Source of the DNA: Beroe forskalii
Taxonomy: Eukaryota > Ctenophora > Nuda > Beroida > Beroidae
DNA length: 64,000 nucleotides
Direction: 5' to 3'
Assembly: GCA_011033025.1 (NCBI GenBank)
Contig: WFMF01000693.1
Location: 1 to 64,000, forward strand
In this document: positions 39,206 through 50,386 of the stretch, piece after piece
How the letters are laid out: every line of letters starts with the position of its first letter
Numbering within the stretch: position 1 is the first letter of the stretch
Translations under genes and position numbers: made by a program
Notes under the pieces: model-generated
Told to the model about the DNA's origin: nothing
What the model saw: the letters and a program-made list of their open reading frames with translations, nothing else
Database searches by the model: none

Positions 39206-39832
39206 AAAAACCTGTTTTATCGCTGTTTCCGTTGGCTTCATACTTCTTTTCTTCTTTATGGAGAAAGTTCTTGTTAATGATGACCTCGTTACTGAGGTTA
39301 AGGATAGCTGCTTTCTTGTGGAGATGAGTTATTTCGTCCGCGTTCAGAAAATTCTGAGAGGGGTTTATTATAAGTGTCATTACATCTTGGCACATTCAGG
39401 CATGAATTTTAGTTTTTGAAATTCTGAGATCAATCTGATGATAATTTAACAGAATATGTTTGAATGCTTTATAGGTATAAAATATTTGAATCAACATTTA
39501 GTTTACATAAAACACACAAAATTTGATGAATTGACACACATAATCATACTCATAGCCAACAGACATCGGACAAAAATGGTCACATGGTACTATTATATAT
39601 GAACACATCAGTAAAATTGCACATGGAATTACTTGACACTTGCATACGAACTTCTTACACATTTCATGAACAAATACTCTAAACTTCAATTCAGTAAGAA
39701 CATGCACATGAAGTAAGAACACATAAGTGATAAGAATAATCACATTGAGTAACATTGGATCCAGTACAAAAGTCAAGAGAACTTTCAATGAAAAACAAAT
39801 TTTCAGAAAAAGATAAGTTATAGTAAGACCCC

Positions 39833-40943
39833 AACTAATCGTGACATGACGCGTCACGTCACGCGTCACGTCATGCGTCCCCTGTTGTAACTAATCGTGA
39901 CGTGACGCGTCACGTCACGCGTCATGTCACGATTAGTTAGAACAGGGGACGCGTCCCCTGTTCGGAAGAAAATCCTAACTAATCGTGACGTGACGCGTCA
40001 CGTCACGATCTCGCGCGCGCATTTCTTCCGGATTTTGACTCAGGATATCAATGAGCACAGCAGAGCGAGATCTAGTGTCAAATGAGGAAACAAGAAGTAA
40101 CTTCATATGATTTCTGACAGGTCACAAGACAAGAGGTCTTTAACAACTCAAGGTGAAAGTGAAAGGTTCAACATTAGACCTGTTTTATTTGCCCGAAAAT
40201 ACTGCAATAACGCACCAACTTCAAGTTCATATAATCAAGCTATCGGTTGTCAGCAAAATTGAACGAACAATCAATAATGCGAAGGGACAACTGCAACACA
40301 GTAAACAGAGTAAGCACAAGCAACATATCAGATAGCAACAAAAGAGAAATGGTATATCCTGATGAGGAAGGCGTTGACCCCTGTTGTAGGCTGATCAGGT
40401 GACCTATGTCTCATATCAACCGCCCTTGCATTACTGCATGATACAGGTTACCTGACCACCGGTCAGTCTACAGCAGGGGTCAACGCCTACCTCATCAGCA
40501 GACCCCATTTCTCTTGTGTTGTTATCTGATATGTTGCTTGTCCTTGCTCTGTGTAGTGTGTACTGTGTAGTTTCCGGTTCTGCCTTCGGAATTTTGATTT
40601 TTCGCTAAATTTTGCTGACAATCGATAGCTTGATTATATGAAGTTGATGCTTGATGCGTTATTGCACTATTTTCCAATTTTTGGGCAAATAAAACAAGTC
40701 TAAGTTGAAGCTTTAACTTTTAATTTGAGTTGTTAAAGACCTTTTGCCTTGTGACTTGTCAGAAATCATATGAAGTTACTTCTTGTTTCTTTATTTGACC
40801 CTAGATCTCGCTCTGCTCACTGATATCCTGAGTCAAAATCCGGAAGAAATGCGCGCGCGAGATCGTGACGTGACGTGTCACGTCACGATTAGTTAGGATT
40901 TTCTTCCGAACAGGGGACGTGTCCCCTGTTCTAACTAATCGTA
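39833..40943. mobile_element. Fold-back element with CGTGACGTGACGCGTCACG termini
   Basis: Arms of ~500 bp (left 39833 to ~40350, right ~40480-40943) are mutual reverse complements, sharing GCGCGCATTTCTTCCGGATT and the core TTCATATGATTTCTGACAGG. The termini consist of nested CGTGACG/CGTCACG palindromes and ACAGGGGACG blocks. No ORF of its own. Present only in the left arm. Confidence 0.8.
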
Positions 40944-40954
40944 TTTGATATATC

Positions 40955-43900
40955 TGAACATGGGTGTGAAATAAATCTTAATCTAGGTTTGAGGTTGGAT
41001 CCGATAGCATATAGGTCAAATATATACCCAAAAAAAAGTTTCAAAAATTTTCGATGCGGAAACCCATTTTTTGGCCACGCCCATTTTGGGCAGTGGCCAA
41101 AAAATGAATCAACGATATCTCAGCTTCTGTTTATGGAAAAGTTATAAATGACCACTCTAACCGACGTAGAATTGTCCGTTTTGGTAGGATAGAACATGTT
41201 TTCAAGGTTCTATCTCAACCCGTTCCCGAGATAATCCCAAATTTGGCCATTTTGGCTGTCCGTCAGGCCCAATTTGGGCATATGGGCAGCTCATGAGATG
41301 GAGAACATCATAACCATGTAACTCGACTGGAAATGATCGGTTTAAGAGGGTAGAGCATGGTTTCAAGGCTCTATCTCAACTCGCTCTCGAGATAATCCCC
41401 AATTTGGCCATTTTGGCTGTCCATGAAACCCAATTTGGGCTTTTGGACAGCTAATGATATGGAGACCGTCAAAACCATGTAACTCGACTGGAAATGGTCG
41501 GTTTATGAGGGTAGAGCATGTTTTCAAGGCTCTATCTCAACCCGTTCCCGAGATAATCCCCAATATGGCCATTTTGGCTGTCCATGAAGCCCAGTTTGGG
41601 CGCTTGGACAACTAATGATATGGAGACCGTCAGAACCATGTAACTCAACCGAAAATGATCGTTTTATGAGGGTGGAGCATGTTTTAAGGCTCTATCTCAA
41701 CCCGTTTTAGAGATAATCCCCAATATAGCCATTTTGGCTGTCCATGAGGCTCAGTTTGGGCATTTGGACAGTTAATGAGATGGAGAAAATCAGAGCCATG
41801 TAACTCGACCGGAAATGATCGGTTTATGAGGGTAGAGCATGTTTTAAGGCTCTATCTCAACCTGTTCCCGAGATAATCGCCAATAAGGCCATTTTGGCTG
41901 TCCATGAGGCCCATCCTGGGCATTTGGACAGCTTATGGGATGAATACCATCGGAACCAGGTAACCCGACGGGAAATGATCGGTTTATGAGGGTAGAGCAT
42001 GTTTTTAAGGCTCTATATCAACCCGTTCACGAGATAATTCCTAAATTTTAGATATTGGCGGACCTATGGCTCAATTGGTGCACTCAGCTGAGGTACTCAA
42101 TGTAATGACTAGCTTAGTCACAAGAGATAATCGGTATGTGGTGTAGAACTGTAGAAGATTCTAGATGAAACGTTGTGCCTGTCATTCAGGCATGATGGAG
42201 TCAGTGAAACTGGACTCCTCCAGAACCTACTTTTGACGGACAGTCTACGCTGTAAAAGGTATTGTTCTTGAGAGCATAGGTTTCTCCCAAGTCTAACTTT
42301 AGGCAAGGACCTCCAGAGACTGATATGAAACCAATTGTACGAACTTTAGAAATGGGAATTTCATCATCATGATAAGCCTAGGGAATATCCGACAAAATTG
42401 AGATACTTCATTTTCGTTAAAGAATGATGCCTTTTCGAAATAGCCTTTAGTTGCACGAAGGAATTTTGAATAGTCATTAGCATAGTTCGTTTCATTGATG
42501 CCAGATAATTGCTTGTATATTAATTTTTCCCAAAACCAAAAAGGATTTGGTTGTGATGGTCCGCGGCGGTTTTAAGGCGTTCTTTACTGTAAAACCCATG
42601 ATATGAGAAAGAACGCGACGGTTAAAACTGCTGCAACGTCACTTATGAAATATACAGCATTCACATACCTTAAATGCATCAAAAAAGTGCCGTTGCGGCA
42701 GTTTTAACCGTCGCGTTCTTTCTCATATCATGGGTTTTACAGTAAAGAACGCCTTAAAACCGCCGCGGACCATCACAACCAAATCCTTTTTGGTTTTGGG
42801 AAAAATATCACCCTTTTTCTGTGCCCAGATATTGAAATTTGGTGTCAAACCACGCGTAGAAAATTCGCGTCACCTAGAATTACTGATGACGTCACAATTA
42901 CGTCATAAAATTAGATAAGCTATCTGAGACCCATTCCTTACCACAGTTGGGACTATGACCGACAACATATCCAAGGATGAAGTTCTGGGATGGTCTTGTT
43001 CTCTCTCCACTTGCTTCACAAATTTTGCCATTTTTTGGGATTTTTTCGCGTCAAAGTGTTTTAAACAATCGCATATATCTCAATGAAGCCGGGGATCCCA
43101 GAACTTTTCGACCACATTTTTGGAAAGCACATTAAATTTCCTTTCTACGCTAGGAGGAGCATTTTTTCCTATTTCGAAAGCTTCATACCGAAAAATTGCG
43201 TTGAAAAACGCCTATTTTTGGGAAAATCGTCATTTCAAATTCCTTGTTTTGTGACGTCATTATCATGACGTAAAATAGTTTTTAAGGTGATTTTCAGCAA
43301 GTTCTATCTTTCTACTTTCCAACGCTGGGTCGATGAGCTCTGCATCTTTTACGGTTTTCGAGATATGGCTGATTAAAGAGGGTATACTTCGTGCACTAAA
43401 AAGTCTCTCGTATATGTATTATGTATGTCTATCTGTATATATATGGTCGTAACCCTATTTAACAAGAACACCCTCGATTTTGGCAATATTGAAGTTGTAA
43501 TAACTAAGCCATTTTTAATCCAATCGATCTGAAATTTTGACAGTTGCACCTTCGCCCTCTAAACATGCGATGTTCAAATTTTTGTGCGATTTCGGCAACG
43601 GGAACTTACTCAAATTTCAACGTGAAATATGGCCAATCCATGAAAACATATAGTTGGGGGCTGGCAAGCAAAGTAACATTAACTCACTCCCGATGCTCGG
43701 AGGCTCGTGTACTGTTAGGATAGCCGTCCAATGCTCACCCTCGGACCCTTCGGGTCCTCGAATATATCAGGCCTTCGGCCCTCGCACTGTTAGGTCTGTC
43801 GTCCAATGCTCGCCCTCGGGCTCGCAAACCGCCGCGGGGGACTTGCCAGCCCCCTGATTCACCAACCATCTCATAATCAAGGATACTGTAAAGTTTTATT

Positions 43901-45229
43901 CCAGAATGTAATTCCGATGGAACAGAAATCCAGGAAGCTTGCCGATTCTAGATTCGCCAATAGATGCACTCAATTGCACTAAGTCCTTGTTAATGGCAAC
44001 CTGGTTACCTGTTATCTTCTTAATTTCATAATATAAAACTGGTTATGACGATATTACGTAACTATTTAAACTCTTTCAATAAACCTCATTGTACGAATCT
44101 ATGACTGACGTCTTTCTATACTACTATGACACGTGTCTATAATTTGTTACAAAAGCTGATTCGGCTATATTGAGATAACAATGCGCCGAAAATGTTGGGA
44201 TAATCTGAAATAGAGAAACTCATTGTATACTCACCTCAATAACACCTGTTAAAACTTCAGAGTTCATCGGATCACGAGTCTTGGAGCCACCATTAAAGCA
44301 TTAACCACAGTGCAGGGGAGAAATATCCCTCAGAGAACTTGGGATCTAGAATCTTCTACACCACATACAGATTATCTCTTGGTGACTAAGCTAGTCATTA
44401 CATTGAGTACCTCAGCTGAGTGCACAAATTGAGCCATAGGTCGGCCAATATCTAAAATTTAGGAATTATCTCGGGAACAGGTTGAGATAGAGCCTTAAAA
44501 CATGCTCTACCCTCATAAACCGATCATTTCCGGTCGAGTTACATGGCTCTGATGTTCTCCATCTCATTAACTGTCCAAATGCCCAAATTGAGCCTCATGG
44601 ACAGCCCAAATGGTCATATTGGGGATTATCTCGAAAACGGGTTGAGATAGAGCCTTAAAAACATGCTCTACCCTCATAAACCGACCATTTCCAGTCGAGT
44701 TTCATGGTTCTGACGGTCTCCATATCATAAGCTGTCCAAACGCCCAAATTGGGCTTCATGGACAGCCAAAATGGCCAAATTGGGGATTATCTCGCGAGCG
44801 AGTTGAGATAGAGCCTTGAAACCATGCTCTACCCTCTTAAACCGATCATTTCCAGTCGAGTTACATGGTTATGATGTTCTCCATCTCATGAGCTGCCCAT
44901 ATGCCCAAATTGGGCCTGATGGACAGCCAAAATGGCCAAATTTGGGATTATCTCGGGAATGGGTTGAGATAGAACCTTGAAACCATGTTCTATCCTACCA
45001 AAACTGACAATTCTACGTCGGTTAGAGTGGTCATTTATAACTTTTCCATAGACAGAAGCTGAGATATCGTTGATTCATTTTTTGGCCACTGCCCAAAATG
45101 GGCGTGGCCAAAAAATGGGTTTCCGCATCGAAAATTTTTGAAACTTTTTTTTGGGTATATATTTGACCTATATGCTATCGGATCCAATCCTCAAACCTAG
45201 ATTAAGATTTATTTCACACCCATGTTTGG
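40955..45229. mobile_element. Long-TIR element with internal ~165-bp tandem repeats, containing Helitron-like copy 3
   Basis: The inverted termini GAACATGGGTGTGAAATAAA (left) and its complement at 45229 extend to ~42180 and ~44335. The arms contain tandem ~165-bp units (GGCCATTTTGGCTGTCCATG ... GTAGAGCATGTTTTCAAGG ... CCCGAGATAATCCCCAA): about five or six on the left and four on the right. The centre carries Helitron-like copy 3. No transposase seen. Confidence 0.8.
42523..43857. mobile_element. Helitron-like element, copy 3 (diverged)
   Basis: Same TTTTTCCCAAAACC start, palindromic head and CAGCCCCCTGA|T end as copies 1 and 2, but with many substitutions and fewer 3' hairpin units. An older insertion nested inside the long-TIR element. 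Confidence 0.75.
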
Positions 45230-45531
45230 TATAGCCCTTACTATTAGACACTCAAAGATATATTTCAAGAAAAGAAGAATGTAGGTGAAAGTATTTTTCT
45301 AGAAGACGGCTAACAGTGATCTTCTCACTGAAGATTCAACGTCAATAATTGATCCCTCTAAACTACGAAAATGACGTAATCAATTGATCACTACTAACTA
45401 TGGTAATGACGTCATCAATTCATCACTCTTAATTCTGATTATGACGTCACTATCCCATGCTCTTTACCGCATTACTATCTTTACTCTAATCCTCAAGAGC
45501 TCAAGGATGGTACACACATAAAGCTGTTTAC

Positions 45532-45644
45532 CTCTATTCTACTCATGCTGTGAAGGACTTGGGGCACGAAGGAGAAGGTGTGGCCCAGAAAGATGTTGAT
45601 GTAGAGTTTTAGGGTATTGGCGATGGAGAGGTAGAAAAACAAAT
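45532..45644 (-). CDS. Variant exon V5, left arm (ABCC TMD1 helix segment)
   Basis: 113-nt exon. Its acceptor CTCAG follows a ~490-bp pyrimidine tract and its donor is GTAAAC. It enters in phase 1 and exits in phase 0 and ends FLGHTFSFVPQVLHSMSRIE. Its predicted protein is identical to the right-arm copy 63166-63278. The hydrophobic helix followed by P-Q-x-x-H-x-x-x-R-I-E matches the last TMD1 helix and start of the NBD1 linker in MRP4-like ABCC proteins (my recognition, not a computed alignment). Confidence 0.75.
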
Positions 45645-45647
45645 CTG

Positions 45648-46135
45648 AGGAAGGGAGGGTGAGGAAGAAGGGAGGGTGAGGAGGGGGGAGGGTGAGGAGG
45701 GGGGAGGGTGAGGAGGAAGGGAGGGTGAGGAGGAAGGGAGGGTGAGAAGGGAGGGAGGGTGAGGAGGAAGGGAGGGTGAGGAGGAAGGGAGGGTGAGGAG
45801 GAAGGGAGGGTGAGGAGGAAGGGAGGGTGAGGAGGAAGGAGGATGAGGAGGAAGGAGGGTGAGGAGGGAGGAGGGAGGGTGAGGAGGAAGGGAGGGTGAG
45901 GAGGAAGGGAGGGGTGAGGAGGAAGGGAGGATGAGGAGGAAGGGAGGGTGAGGAGGGAGGGAGGGTGAGGAGGAAGGGAGGGTGAGGAGGAAGGGAGGGT
46001 GAGGAGGAAGGGAGGTGAGGAGGGAGGGAGGGTGAGGAGGGAGGGAGGGGTGAGGAGGAAGGGAGGGTGAGGAGGAAGGGAGGATGAGGAGGAGGGGAGG
46101 GTGAGGAGGAAGGGGGAGAGGAGGAAGGAAGGGGT
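45648..46135. repeat. (GGAGGAAGGGAGGGTGA)n polypurine tract upstream of V5
   Basis: About 30 copies of a 14-17 bp unit. On the gene strand it reads CCTCCTCACCCTCCCTT, a ~490-bp pyrimidine tract ending at the V5 acceptor. The 187-235 codon frames here are repeat artefacts. Confidence 0.95.
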
Positions 46136-46139
46136 GTGG

Positions 46140-47219
46140 AAGATGGAGAAGAATGAAGAGGGGCTTAGACAATGGGAGAGGGCATGTGTGTAGATTGTGG
46201 CGTTGTTTTTTGTGGATATTTTGTGAATCTCATTAAAATCTTGCAATACATTTTGTCGCCATAAATGTAGTATACTGACGACTATAGACGACTTGAAAAT
46301 CCCGAAAACTGATAAGCCTTGCTTCGATTCATGGTTGATGCATGATGACTGAAGTGTTCAAATTGCTGCTTTCACCATTCCATTGATGACTACACCACCG
46401 TCTACCGTGCCTATCGCTGTTCATTCTTGAGATCAAGGCGGCAATGCTTATAAAACTGAGTCACGAAATATATTTAGCTTTGATTTCGAATTTAACTTCA
46501 CTTCGGACAACTATGCAATACCAGTAGTATGTGATCCGAACTCGATGTATAATATTCACAGTACACAACTGCACCTAGTGTTTAATTGACTGATGGTAGA
46601 AGTAGGCACCTAGTGGACAATTAGCTGATATAGTAGTAGGAGTAGGCAGGACAAAAACAACGACTAATGACTATACGACACATGCGCGAAACAACTGACT
46701 AACTTTTTCACATCACAGAATGAAAATCAAACAAAATATGCTTATTTATTTAGTGCTTGAAAATCGTAGTTAAATATCAAGCCACGAGGGAGGGAAATTT
46801 AGCGCCAACATTAAGTAAAAATGAATCACGATAAGAAATGCGCCGGCAGGCGCAATTGCTGTTCAGATTTAAAATCATCATGGAGGGATATGATCACAGG
46901 CTTTGTATTGAACTCGATTTATACGAGAAGATTATGATGAATCGTAAGCTGATAGATTGGAGGAAAGTTTGCTGTGTACGATAAATAGGCGGTTGATGAT
47001 AGCGACAGTCAGCCACTATCTGGAACTTTATTAAGAACTATCTAGAACTATGAGAGTATGAGAATTTGAAATTGTATCATGAAACCGCCCATTTCTCGCG
47101 CGTAGCCCATGCAATCAAACCTCTCTCAAGAAAAATAGGCGTTTAAGTGACACTCGCTTTGTACAATTGATAATCACGTCAACCTAACCGCCTATTCCCG
47201 ATCACAGCAAGGTCCGTAC
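46140..47219. other. Palindrome-arm spacer between V5 and V4
   Basis: AT-rich and matched at ~61726-62760 in the right arm. No further exon was recognised. Confidence 0.5.
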
Positions 47220-47332
47220 CTCAATCCGTCCGACACTGTGTATCACTTGAGGCACGGTGGTGAAGGTGTTACCCAGGAAGGCCACGATAAGGACCCGAAT
47301 CATTCCCAGCATACAGATCAGGAAGAACCAAT
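47220..47332 (-). CDS. Variant exon V4, left arm
   Basis: 113 nt, acceptor CCCCGCAG, donor GTACGG, phase 1 to 0. It ends FLGNTFTTVPQVIHSVGRIE. It differs from the right-arm copy 61613-61725 by at least one conservative residue (Ile for Phe near the start). Confidence 0.75.
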
Positions 47333-47334
47333 CT

Positions 47335-47950
47335 GCGGGGAGTCACCGGAAAATGCGGGATGACACCGGAAAATGGGGGAGATACCGGATAATGGGAGGA
47401 GTCACCGGAAAATGGGGGGAGTCACCGAGAAATGGGGGGAGACACCGGAAAATGGGGGGAGTCACCGGGAAATAAAGTCACCGGTGGGGGGGAGTCAACG
47501 GAAAATGGGGGAGTCACCGGGAAATGCGGGGAGACACCGGGAAATGGGGGAGTCGCCGGAAAATATTGGAGGAGTCACCGGGAAATGGGGGGAGTCACCG
47601 GAAAATGGGGGGAGACACCGGGAAATGGGGGGAGACACCGGAAAATGGGGGGAGACACCGGAAAATGGGGGGAGTCACCGGAAAATGGGGAGTCACCGAG
47701 AAATGGGGGGGGGGAGACACCGGAAAATGGGGGGAGTCACCGGAAAATGGGGGGAGACACCGGAAAATGGGGGGAGACACCGGAAAATTTGAGGAGACAC
47801 CAGAAAATGGGAGGAGTCACCGGAAATATGGGAGGGGCCACTTCAAAATGGGGGGAGTCACCGGGAAATATGGGAGGGGCCATTTCCAAATGGGAGGGGC
47901 TACTTCAAAATGGGAGGGGCTGCTTCAAAATGAGAGGAGTCACCGGGGGG
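47335..47950. repeat. GGGGGGAGTCACCGGAAAAT minisatellite upstream of V4
   Basis: About 30 units of 19-21 bp. The gene strand reads ATTTTCCGGTGACTCCCCCC, and the unit next to the exon (CCGGTGACTCCCCGCAG) contains the V4 acceptor itself. The 140-188 codon open frames here are artefacts. Confidence 0.92.
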
Positions 47951-48359
47951 GTTGAGTTTGCGACAAATTGGTACTTCGACGACATCAGCTCTGAATAATA
48001 TAATATCTAAGATAGATGTTATTTCCCTTCCTCTTCAGGAAGGAGCTCAATAGCATGATCTAACGACTGAAGATGGAAAATAGACCAGACCTAGCATTAG
48101 AAAATCTAAATATTATGAAAGGGGTTTAAAGCTCGAATCTAAGTTCTTCCGTCATGACTTTATCGAAAATTTCGGTAACCAAATCTCCGAGCAAATAATT
48201 TGTAATCAAACAATCTGTAGACGATCAAGGAAACAAACCAGATAAGACATTGCCAATCAACCATCGCTTAAACACACAAAAATCAGTCGATATGATAACA
48301 TCAGTCGATATGATAAAACGTCAGATAGATTTTAGTGAACATGCAGATTTAGACACTAC

Positions 48360-48472
48360 CTCAATTCGTAGCAAGCTATGTATGACTTGGGGGATGGCCA
48401 TGATAGCGTAGCCCAGGAAGGCGTTTAGGTACAGCATCAAAACGTGCAAGACAGCCATGATGAAGAAGATCT
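48360..48472 (-). CDS. Variant exon V3, left arm
   Basis: 113 nt, acceptor AATTCTCAG, donor GTAGTG, phase 1 to 0. It ends FLGYAIMAIPQVIHSLLRIE; the right-arm copy has Val for the Ile after PQV. Confidence 0.75.
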
Positions 48473-49899
48473 CTGAGAATTGATTGATATCAAAGAGCAG
48501 GCCCAAAAAGCAGGCCCAATATATTGTGGGGCAAAAATACTGGGGATCAAAATTTTGGGGGTTCGAAAATATGGGGATTGTTTTTAATATTACCAATGTT
48601 AACGTAATATGATGACAGCTTCATATAAGAAATTTTACGGGGTGCGACAATAGGTTGATTTTTCCATAAAATTCCCAAATTTCTTTGCACAAAAATATGA
48701 CGTGGGGAATTTAAAATCTTTTGAGCTTTTGGTGAATAATGAAGAATTGACGAATCAGCTACTGTAATCAGGCCGCGTGCTTTGGGCCAATAAAAATACA
48801 ACTACAAAAACGTGCCAACCTAACCTTGGGTAGCCCACTTTTCCGAATTGCAAGACTGAGAGTATCTATATCTGTCAACCTGACAGCGTGTATTCTAGTG
48901 CACTGCATGAGTTCTACCGTACGCCCCCTCAGCTTCTCCAAGTACTACTCAAGTAATTTGAGACAAGTCGTCACTGTTGCCACCAACAATCCACTTTCCA
49001 TGCAGCATTTTTATACGACATTACGACATATTACAGTAACTCATGCATGAATTTGTACTTTTAACTTTTTGTAAATTTAGGATAAAATTAAACGTGATTA
49101 TCATTATTAAAAAGCCTAAATGCCACGTCAAAACCATGACAGAATATGTCTCGTTTTATCGTTTGTATAAACTTATAAAGTCTTTAAAAGAACATATTTT
49201 AACATTCATGTAACTGATCATGTAAGAGCCTAGTGTGTAGACTCATTAATGGCCCCAAAACAAGTACTTATCTGATTGAATTTGCTTAAATGGTCGTTCG
49301 GTCATGCCATTATTCAAGAAGACACTGACTGTTATATAGTTATTTATGTATGTCAACTGTCAAGGTCGTACTAACTCCCTTGCATAAAAATGGGGGATCC
49401 GAATTTTTTCTTTCATTAATAAATCGCAACGGATCACACCACTCTTAACGATCGCAGTCATTTTAGTGGTCGATACTTCCAGAGTCCATGCGATAAAAAG
49501 TCGAAATGTGCTGTGCTGCACAGTGCACACACGCCAAAGATGTCATTCTATGATTTTGTACCATAGATTTTAATGGCCAAACAAAAACGCCATGCACCTT
49601 TATAAACTTACAACATTCACGTTCACTGGCATTTGGTTAGGAGTTCACTGTGACACACTTTACAGTTGCAACAGGACGTATATAGTAGAGACGCATAGGA
49701 TTTTAAACGATTTTAAAAAAGTTTAAACGCCAGCTTGGTGCACTTCCCGTGGTCTGATTTTCATGAAATTGATAATATCGTGCATTTAGATGACCTTAAG
49801 TGAATTGCCAAAATGTTTATCAAAAGCTCATTTCATCCCAATTTCGTAGGCAGTTTAATTTTCGCAACTCCGTCCTATGCGCCCCCACTAATATTGTAC
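48473..49899. other. Palindrome-arm spacer between V3 and V2
   Basis: Non-coding and matched by ~59261-60558 in reverse orientation. Short open frames are not conserved between arms. Confidence 0.5.
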
Positions 49900-50010
49900 C
49901 TCCATCCTATGGATGCCATGAATTGCCAGGAAGTGATGTCACCATGTAGCCGATATACACACAGAGATACAGCCGTATACCATCCGCCAGAGATATGAAG
50001 AAAAACATAT
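49900..50010 (-). pseudogene. Variant exon V2, left arm, with frame-shifting 2-bp deletion
   Basis: Matches the right-arm exon 59148-59260, with the same acceptor (TCCCCAG) and donor (GTACAA), but is 111 nt because of a 2-bp net loss after TCACTTCC. The frame then runs into TAG before the donor. This variant is dead in the left arm. Confidence 0.75.
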
Positions 50011-50054
50011 CTGGGGAGAGGGTTCAATCTGAGAAGACTTCATACCTTCATGAA

Positions 50055-50170
50055 GTCTGGTGTCAAGAGGAAATGGTGTCAAAGTGAATGGTGTCAAGAC
50101 TCAAGGGGTGCTGGTGTCAACGTGTCATGCTAAAGTGGTGTCAGAGTGAATTGGTGTCAAATTGAAGCGA
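50055..50170. repeat. GGTGTCAA-type repeats upstream of V2 (left arm)
   Basis: Five to six irregular GGTGTCAAAGTGAAT-like units, mirrored at ~58990-59115. Same core as the repeats at 2161-2375 and 13490-13995. Confidence 0.7.
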
Positions 50171-50245
50171 AGTCATCCGTCAAATTGGCTACGTGAAATG
50201 GTAGCTATTTGGGGATGGAGATAGTGTATTTTAATATACAAACTA

Positions 50246-50386
50246 CAGTACAGAGTTGCTGTAGTTTGGACCGTACATATCTCAATTCTCAGGGTTAGGA
50301 GAGAACAACACCAGCCATGGTGTTGTTCTCTCCTAACCCTGAGAATTGAGATATGTACGGTCCAAACTACAGCAACTCTGTACTGT
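50246..50386. mobile_element. Near-perfect ~140-bp hairpin, left arm only
   Basis: ACAGTACAGAGTTGCTGTAG ... its exact complement, arms of ~63 bp around CCAGCCATGG. The homologous place in the right arm (~58880-58940) lacks it, so it is a recent insertion or was lost there. MITE-like. Confidence 0.8.

Noticed and set aside
35161-45531. Missing exon linking the variant exons to NBD1
   Set aside because: I expected a phase-0 exon encoding the TMD1-NBD1 linker but could not find one convincingly, so the link between the cassette and the NBD1 exons stays an inference.
45609-46246. 187- and 235-codon Pro/Ser/Leu-rich frames (and 62676-63374 in the right arm)
   Set aside because: They translate the polypyrimidine minisatellite. 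Only the ends correspond to the V5 exon, and one of the two frames is out of phase with it.
47257-47998. Gly-rich frames of 72-188 codons, and 61083-61707 on the minus strand
   Set aside because: Antisense translation of the V4-associated minisatellite.
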